A stretch of DNA of 64,000 nt from Tumebacillus lacus (GTDB lineage: Bacteria > Bacillota > Bacilli > Tumebacillales > Tumebacillaceae): the NCBI RefSeq assembly GCF_026410385.1, contig NZ_JAPMLT010000013.1:1-64000 (forward strand), written 5' to 3'. Below, in pieces: positions 59,593 through 64,000 of the stretch. Both the position numbers and the translations under genes were made by a program. How positions within the stretch are numbered: the stretch's first letter is position 1; every line of letters starts with the position of its first letter. The notes below the pieces were generated by a model. That model did not search any database, was not told the DNA's origin, and was given only the letters and a program-made list of their open reading frames with translations.

Positions 59593-59595
59593 GTC
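59547..59595 (+). terminator. Terminator shared with the toxin 3-prime end
   Basis: A perfect 12-bp stem, GAAATAGATCGC (59547-59558) pairing with GCGATCTATTTC (59576-59587), is followed by TTTTTG on the + strand. The right arm encodes the last codons and stop of the minus-strand toxin. Confidence 0.85.
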
Positions 59596-59718
59596 TTGAT
59601 TGTCAATCATATGTTTCATGATCGTCACGACCAATGTTAAAGCTGCTACGAGGAACAACCCGAACTGGAGCATGAGCGAGATGATTTCATGTGTCGATAT
59701 TCTTTCATCCCCATTCAT
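59581..59718 (-). CDS. Holin-like small hydrophobic peptide, probable type I toxin
   Basis: This 45-aa peptide has a polar N-terminus, I-S-T-H-E-I-I-S-L-M near residues 7-16, one TM helix (about 15-34, L-Q-F-G-L-F-L-V-A-A-L-T-L-V-V) and a charged D-K-K-K tail. This is the plan of the putative holin-like toxin family (BsrG/TxpA/YonT relatives: S-T-x-E-x-x-x-L-M then a TM then Lys tail). Such peptides damage the membrane when their antisense RNA is lost. The nearest GGAG is 14 bases upstream of the ATG, unusually far; poor initiation is plausible for a toxin. The opposite-strand frame at 59600-59785 is a shadow of it. Confidence 0.6.
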   Translation of the reverse strand: MNGDERISTHEIISLMLQFGLFLVAALTLVVTIMKHMIDNQDKKK

Positions 59719-59881
59719 CAGGGTTCTCGTTTCTCCTCTAGAACCATGTGACTCTTTTGAATTGATCGGTTGTTGCGCGATCTGATATTATTAATTTGCT
59801 GTCCCGATAGACGCTTGCAATCACATTTTAAAAGTCTGAATAATCAAACGACGCGCGCACACAATGACGAGGAGTGGAGTT

Positions 59882-60544
59882 ATGAAATTATTGCTTACAT
59901 CTGCAGGCATCAATAACCAAAGCATTCATGACGCGTTGGTTGACATGCTGGACAAACCGATTGCCGAGTGTAGCGCCCTCGGCATATCCACTGCGTCGTA
60001 CGCAATACCCGGTGGTGCAGCCAGGGCATTTGAGTTCTTCAGTGGACAAGCCGGCGCACCGATGTGTGAGCTGGGCTGGAAGTCCCTGGGGGTGCTGGAG
60101 CTCACGGCGCTGCCCAGCATTGATAAAGAGCTTTGGGTTCCGATGGTCAAGGAGACTGAGGTTTTACTCGTGAATGGCGGTGACCCGTTGTATCTGTGTT
60201 ACTGGATGCAGCAGTCCGGACTGGCAGACCTCTTGCCGTCGCTGCGTTCCGTCTACGTGGGAATGAGTGCTGGGAGCATGGTGATGGCACCTAACATCGG
60301 GGAATACTTCGTTGGCTGGACTCCACCCACCGGTGGTGATAAAACGCTGGGTCTGGTCGATTTTGCAATGTTCCCGCATCTGGATCACGAGATGCTGCCG
60401 TATAACACGATGACCGCTGCAGAGAGATGGGCCGCCGGGATGCAGGGACCGGCGTATGCAGTTGATGATCAAACCGCCATCAAAGTGATCGATGGAGCGG
60501 TCGAAGTTGTATCCGAAGGGCATTGGAAACTGTTTACGTCTTGA
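59882..60544 (+). CDS. Peptidase S51 (dipeptidase E)-like protein
   Basis: This 220-aa protein has the S51/glutamine amidotransferase-like fold: L-L-L-T-S-A-G-I-N-N near the N-terminus, N-G-G-D-P-L-Y-L near residue 98, the nucleophile elbow G-M-S-A-G-S with Ser129, and His166/His169 in F-P-H-L-D-H-E. Peptidase E cleaves N-terminal Asp dipeptides; close relatives include cyanophycinase. ATG 59882 follows GAGGAGTGGAG; the longer frame from 59864 starts before that RBS. Single gene. Assigned activity is by motif only. Confidence 0.85.
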   Translation: MKLLLTSAGINNQSIHDALVDMLDKPIAECSALGISTASYAIPGGAARAFEFFSGQAGAPMCELGWKSLGVLELTALPSIDKELWVPMVKETEVLLVNGGDPLYLCYWMQQSGLADLLPSLRSVYVGMSAGSMVMAPNIGEYFVGWTPPTGGDKTLGLVDFAMFPHLDHEMLPYNTMTAAERWAAGMQGPAYAVDDQTAIKVIDGAVEVVSEGHWKLFTS

Positions 60545-61023
60545 TCTTACTATGCTGCTAGCTTCTTGTGTGCAATCTCGAATGCACCGAGTACTTCAGA
60601 TCAATGTTGAGGTATTCATAGGGATTCCGTTCAAGTACCAATGGCGGAGAAAACAGGTACATCGAGGTTTTCTAAAAATATTTTGCCATAGAAGAACCGA
60701 GAAGGAGCGTTCGTTCTTAAGATTGATATAAAAACTTTACTGGTTGGCGCTGTCAAAGGTGGAGATGATCGAACACATCAGGTTCCCCACACCCCCAATT
60801 AGCACGAGACTCTCCGAGCGCCCTTGAGGAAAACCGTATCATCGCGAAATGAGAAATAGGCAATCGAGAGGAGACCTCCCCCACATCTACATCTTGTTGG
60901 CGAGGTCTTCTTGTGTTTGTGCTTTCTTGCGTAAGGGTTTCCTTTTCTTTCGGGGTAAAATCTATTCATTCCATCTGCCACGAGCTATAATTTTCAGTAT
61001 GGATAAAACGAGGGGAGAACATC
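60545..61023. other. Gene-free region with promoter for the two-component operon
   Basis: These 479 bp hold no convincing gene. Short open frames on both strands (for example minus 60799-60981) lack RBS support. An imperfect hairpin with AGACCTC/GAGGTCT arms near 60880-60910 is not followed by a T run. Near the right end TATAAT at 60986-60991 with a weak TATTCA -35 (17 bp) probably drives the response regulator gene. Confidence 0.5.
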
Positions 61024-61737
61024 ATGCCGCAAAACATATTGCTGATCGAGGACGATACGCAAATCGTCGAAATGTTGCAAAATTATCTAGTCAAAGAAGG
61101 CTACGACGTCTCGGCGGCGTTTAACGGACTGGACGGAATCTCCCTATTTCGGCAAAGCGCTTTCGATATCGTCATTGTCGATCTTATGATGCCGAAGTTG
61201 GACGGTATCGAAGTGATGAAGTTGATCCGAGAAAACAGTTCCGTGCCGATCCTCATCATGTCGGCGAAGGACAGCGACATCGACAAGGCGATCGGGCTCG
61301 GATTTGGTGCCGACGATTACATTGCGAAACCGTTTTCCCTCATTGAAATGTCTGCCCGGATCAAAGCGGCGATTCGCCGCGCCACGACGTATTCGAATGC
61401 CGGATCGGCAGCAGATCAGGTGCCTTCGGCGGCCAAGGTGCTGACGTTTGATGCGCTGCGCATCGATTTGGACAATTTTTCAGCGCGGAAAAACGATGTC
61501 GATCTGAGGCTGACGGCCAAAGAATTCGAAATCCTGAAGCTGTTCGCTACGAACCCGCATCGCGTGTTCACGAAGGCGCAGTTGTACAGTCTCATATGGA
61601 ACGATGAATATTACGGCGACGAGAACGTCATTAACGTCCATATTCGCCGGTTGCGTGAAAAAATTGAAGATTTGCCGTCCAAGCCCCGGTATATCAAGAC
61701 GTTGTGGGGTATCGGCTACAAGTGGGAAGGACAATGA
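61024..61737 (+). CDS. OmpR-family response regulator of a BcrAB-like transporter locus
   Basis: This 237-aa regulator has a receiver domain with L-L-I-E-D-D near residue 6, phospho-Asp in I-V-D-L-M-M-P near 54, M-S-A-K-D near 79 and A-K-P-F near 102. The winged helix contains R-L-T-A-K-E-F-E-I near 160 and [11 protein letters not shown] near 203. It is distinct from WalR. Followed at 1 bp by the kinase and then an ABC transporter, the layout of peptide-antibiotic or lantibiotic resistance modules. AGGGGAG RBS. Confidence 0.93.
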   Translation: MPQNILLIEDDTQIVEMLQNYLVKEGYDVSAAFNGLDGISLFRQSAFDIVIVDLMMPKLDGIEVMKLIRENSSVPILIMSAKDSDIDKAIGLGFGADDYIAKPFSLIEMSARIKAAIRRATTYSNAGSAADQVPSAAKVLTFDALRIDLDNFSARKNDVDLRLTAKEFEILKLFATNPHRVFTKAQLYSLIWNDEYYGDENVINVHIRRLREKIEDLPSKPRYIKTLWGIGYKWEGQ

Positions 61738-61738
61738 C

Positions 61739-62680
61739 ATGGTGATCGCTCTCGCTGTGCTCGTCTTAATTTTGCTTGTCGTGATTGCGTTCCAATACCG
61801 TGCAAATCGAGCAAGAAGCTCCAATCTGGAGCAAATTCATAACAAATTACACGAAATTATCGTGGAGGGCACCAGCGAGAAGTTACTCGTTTTTACGGAA
61901 GATCGCGCCTTGATACCAGTCTTGATTGAAATCAATCATTTGCTGGAGCACAATCAGCAAAGGGCAGCGAATTATCTGAAGATGGAGCAATCGATGCGGA
62001 AAATGATCTCAAATATTTCGCACGATTTAAAGACGCCGCTTACCGTCGTGCTTGGGTATCTCGAAACGATCAATCTAGACCCGGATATGAACGTGGAGGA
62101 AAGAATGGTTCTGTTGTCCAAGGTGTACACCAAGGCAAACGAGGTGCTGGAGCTGATCCGTCAGTTTTTTGATTTGGCGAGACTCGAATCGGGGGACAGG
62201 CCGATTCCGCTATCCCGGATTCACATGAACGATATCTGCGGGAAAAATATGCTGGCCTTCTACGACACGCTGACGGGCAAAGGTTTCGACGTCGCCATCG
62301 AGATCCCGGATAAGCCGCTGCTTGCGTGGGGGAACGAGGAAGCGCTGGACCGCGTCCTGAGCAATTTGATTGCAAATGCAATTCAGCATGGCGGGGAGGG
62401 AATGGCGGTCGGATTCACATTGCGTTGCGATGACGAGTTTGTGTACATGGATGTATGGGACAGAGGCAAGGGGATCGACGAACTTCATCAGGACCGGGTG
62501 TTCGAGCGGATGTACACGCTGGAGGACTCCCGCAACAAATCGTATCAGGGCAGTGGTCTCGGGCTGACGATTACGAAAAGGCTGGTTGAAGCGCAAGAGG
62601 GGACAATCAACATCCATAGCAAGCCTTACGAAAAAACGGTGTTTACAGTCAAGCTAAAACGAGTTGCCTTCACAGCTTAA
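61739..62680 (+). CDS. Membrane histidine kinase with minimal sensor
   Basis: This 313-aa kinase has a single N-terminal TM (about 2-21, V-I-A-L-A-V-L-V-L-I-L-L-V-V-I-A) and essentially no extracytoplasmic domain. HisKA follows, with S-N-I-S-H-D-L-K-T-P-L near 97, and HATPase_c with N-A-I-Q-H, D-R-G-K-G-I and G-S-G-L-G-L. Kinases with so little outside sequence usually sense through the membrane or a partner transporter. ATG 61739 lies 1 bp after the regulator stop; an earlier in-frame ATG inside that gene is rejected. It phosphorylates the preceding regulator. Confidence 0.9.
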   Translation: MVIALAVLVLILLVVIAFQYRANRARSSNLEQIHNKLHEIIVEGTSEKLLVFTEDRALIPVLIEINHLLEHNQQRAANYLKMEQSMRKMISNISHDLKTPLTVVLGYLETINLDPDMNVEERMVLLSKVYTKANEVLELIRQFFDLARLESGDRPIPLSRIHMNDICGKNMLAFYDTLTGKGFDVAIEIPDKPLLAWGNEEALDRVLSNLIANAIQHGGEGMAVGFTLRCDDEFVYMDVWDRGKGIDELHQDRVFERMYTLEDSRNKSYQGSGLGLTITKRLVEAQEGTINIHSKPYEKTVFTVKLKRVAFTA

Positions 62681-62763
62681 GGAATTTGTAAGAATCGGGT
62701 AAGAAAAAAGCAAAGTTCGATGCTTACAATAAAACTTGTAACGAACGAAGGAGGCATCGAACG

Positions 62764-63687
62764 ATGACGCATATCGTAAGAACGAAGCAGCTGACTCGGG
62801 CATACCGGGGCAAGGAAGTTGTTTCGAACGTAAATCTAAACATCAAACAGGGTGAAATATACGGCATGCTGGGTCCGAATGGAGCAGGCAAAACAACGGT
62901 CATGAAAATGATCACCAACTTGGTGAAGCCGACGGCTGGTGAAATCGAAATTTTTGGCGAACGGTTGACCGATACGTCGTTCCAACTGCTGGCGCGGATG
63001 GGCACGATCATCGAAAGACCGATTTTTTACGAAAAGTTGACGGCCCGTGAAAATTTGGAGTTGCACTGCGAATATATGGGCTACCATAACAAAAAGTCGA
63101 TTGATGAGGCGTTTGAGCTGGTGAACTTAAAAGGGATCGAAAAGAAAGCGGTCAAGGAGTTTTCACTTGGGATGAAGCAACGGCTTGGCATCGCGCGGGC
63201 GATCACGACGAAACCGGAGCTGCTGATTCTCGATGAGCCGATTAATGGTCTCGATCCGATAGGCATCAAGGAGCTTCGCGATCTGTTCAAAATGCTATGC
63301 AAGCATTATGGGATCACGATTCTCATTTCGAGCCATATTCTTGGGGAAGTCGAGCTGATCGCAGACACGATCGCAGTCATGAACGATGGCAAACTGCTGC
63401 AGGAGGTTTCGATGGACCATGTCGCCAAGCAAACGGCGGAATATATCGAAATCACAACGAACGAAAGCAGTAAAGCTGCTTTTGTGCTTGAAAAACACTT
63501 GCATATCTCCAATGTTCGCATTACCGACGAAGGCCAAATCCGCATCTACGATTGCCCCATTCCGCAAAGCGAGCTGATGAAGGTTTTGGTGCTGCAAGAT
63601 GTCGCGATCGAAGCGGTACATAAGAAAAAAGGGTCGCTTGAGGATTACTTCCTGTCCATCTTGAACGGAGGTGGCATCGTTGCTTAA
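62764..63687 (+). CDS. BcrA-like ABC transporter ATPase
   Basis: This 307-aa ATPase has Walker A G-P-N-G-A-G-K-T-T near residue 39, a BcrA-type signature F-S-L-G-M-K-Q-R-L near 135, and Walker B L-L-I-L-D-E-P-I-N-G-L-D-P. The S-L-G-M-K-Q signature and length are those of bacitracin/lantibiotic-type exporters (BcrA, NisF, SpaF). AAGGAGG RBS. It overlaps the permease gene by 8 bp. Coupled with the upstream two-component pair it probably forms an inducible resistance or immunity system for a membrane-active peptide. Inference from family and layout. Confidence 0.92.
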   Translation: MTHIVRTKQLTRAYRGKEVVSNVNLNIKQGEIYGMLGPNGAGKTTVMKMITNLVKPTAGEIEIFGERLTDTSFQLLARMGTIIERPIFYEKLTARENLELHCEYMGYHNKKSIDEAFELVNLKGIEKKAVKEFSLGMKQRLGIARAITTKPELLILDEPINGLDPIGIKELRDLFKMLCKHYGITILISSHILGEVELIADTIAVMNDGKLLQEVSMDHVAKQTAEYIEITTNESSKAAFVLEKHLHISNVRITDEGQIRIYDCPIPQSELMKVLVLQDVAIEAVHKKKGSLEDYFLSILNGGGIVA

Positions 63688-64000
63688 GCTCATAAAGCTC
63701 GAAATGCGAAAGTTTCGCATCATGTCTTATATTCGGGCGGCGATGATCGCCAACGTCGTGATATTAGGTTTAATCTGCTTTATCAGCCTGAACACGGAAG
63801 CAAAGGACGAGATGCTTTTTTCGAGCTACGACATGGTGTTCTCCATCATTGATACTCTTGTTCGGGGTACGTATATCGTGTTCGCTTCGGTGCTCATTTC
63901 GCGACTTGTCATTGACGAGTTCCGCGAAAGATCGATCACGGTGCTGTTTATGTACCCGATCCCTCGAAAAAAGCTCATCGCGGCCAAGCTGCTCGTCGTC
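63680..64000 (+). CDS. ABC-2/BcrB-like permease, truncated by window end
   Basis: A TTG start at 63680 opens a frame that stays open to the window edge (107 codons seen). It begins L-L-K-L-I-K-L-E-M-R-K-F-R, followed by a TM near residues 20-38 and a second near 62-80. The ABC-2 style loop I-D-E-F-R-E-R-S-I-T-V-L near 85 leads to Y-P-I-P-R-K-K-L-I-A-A-K-L, the usual start of the coupling region. GGAGGTGG is the RBS. The rest lies to the right. Confidence 0.85.
   Translation, partial: MLKLIKLEMRKFRIMSYIRAAMIANVVILGLICFISLNTEAKDEMLFSSYDMVFSIIDTLVRGTYIVFASVLISRLVIDEFRERSITVLFMYPIPRKKLIAAKLLVV

Noticed and set aside
59600-59785. Plus-strand 61-codon frame after the terminator
   Set aside because: No RBS, and it is antisense to the better-supported holin-like toxin peptide.
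60799-60981. Minus-strand 60-codon frame upstream of the response regulator
   Set aside because: No Shine-Dalgarno, no recognisable fold, and it overlaps the regulator promoter region.
1-64000. CRISPR arrays, rRNA/tRNA genes, insertion sequences and attachment sites
   Set aside because: I found no spaced identical repeats of CRISPR type, no tRNA-like cloverleaf or rRNA sequence, and no transposase gene with inverted ends. A systematic scan was not possible by eye.

Overview
The window looks like chromosomal DNA of a GC-rich, endospore-forming Bacillales bacterium, most likely Tumebacillus or a close relative in Alicyclobacillaceae. This is inferred from gene content and base composition, not from any database match. 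The clearest evidence is the core block at 41.7-58.4 kb, in the order rplI - Lon protease (LonC type) - dnaB - purA - walR - walK - yycH - yycI - yycJ - htrA - rlmH. That is the classical origin-proximal Bacillales neighbourhood, here with the Lon gene between rplI and dnaB as in many clostridia.

Left edge (0-6.4 kb): an AT-rich scrap of a polymorphic toxin C-terminus sits beside an ankyrin-repeat protein that is probably its immunity gene. Then come a membrane-anchored protein, a class III hybrid cluster protein (hcp), an APH-fold kinase, an MFS exporter and a glycine-rich low-complexity protein.

Central accessory region (6.46-25.13 kb): one sigma-A-like promoter precedes 18 closely packed + strand genes that look like a single operon. 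They encode a methyltransferase, an ACP, a ketosynthase with intact Cys-His-Lys-His, a partner ketosynthase homologue that has lost these residues (a chain-length-factor-like protein about 10 kb away), a FabZ-like dehydratase, a FabG-like ketoreductase, a second SDR, a hot-dog thioesterase, three CrtI/RetSat-like flavoproteins, a class III aminotransferase, a LolCDE-type ABC transporter, and three tandem paralogues of the butirosin BtrH acyltransferase family. I read it as a highly reducing type II PKS/FAS-like pathway that builds an unsaturated ACP-bound chain, transfers it to an amine and exports it. The product is unknown; this is the best candidate for an undescribed system here.

Middle (25.2-41.6 kb): a small membrane protein, a J-domain protein, ctaA, a SRPBCC protein with a DUF418 membrane protein, a two-domain polysaccharide deacetylase, paired SDRs, a YtrA-like GntR/ABC operon with a recognisable operator, the yhaO-yhaN nuclease/ATPase pair, a further SDR, a flavoprotein and a MazG-like protein.

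Core block (41.7-58.4 kb): translation, replication, purine synthesis and cell-wall stress signalling. purA carries a PurR-like box pair and a near-consensus promoter. A repeat protein and a nitrilase are inserted between dnaB and purA. From about 45.5 to 57.95 kb the + strand appears C-rich regardless of gene direction, unlike the G-rich flanks.

Right edge (58.4-64 kb): less GC-rich accessory DNA with a DUF2785 protein, a likely type I toxin (a 45-codon holin-like peptide with a convergent RNA and shared terminator stem), a peptidase E-like protein, and a response regulator/histidine kinase next to a BcrA-like ABC transporter whose permease runs off the window.
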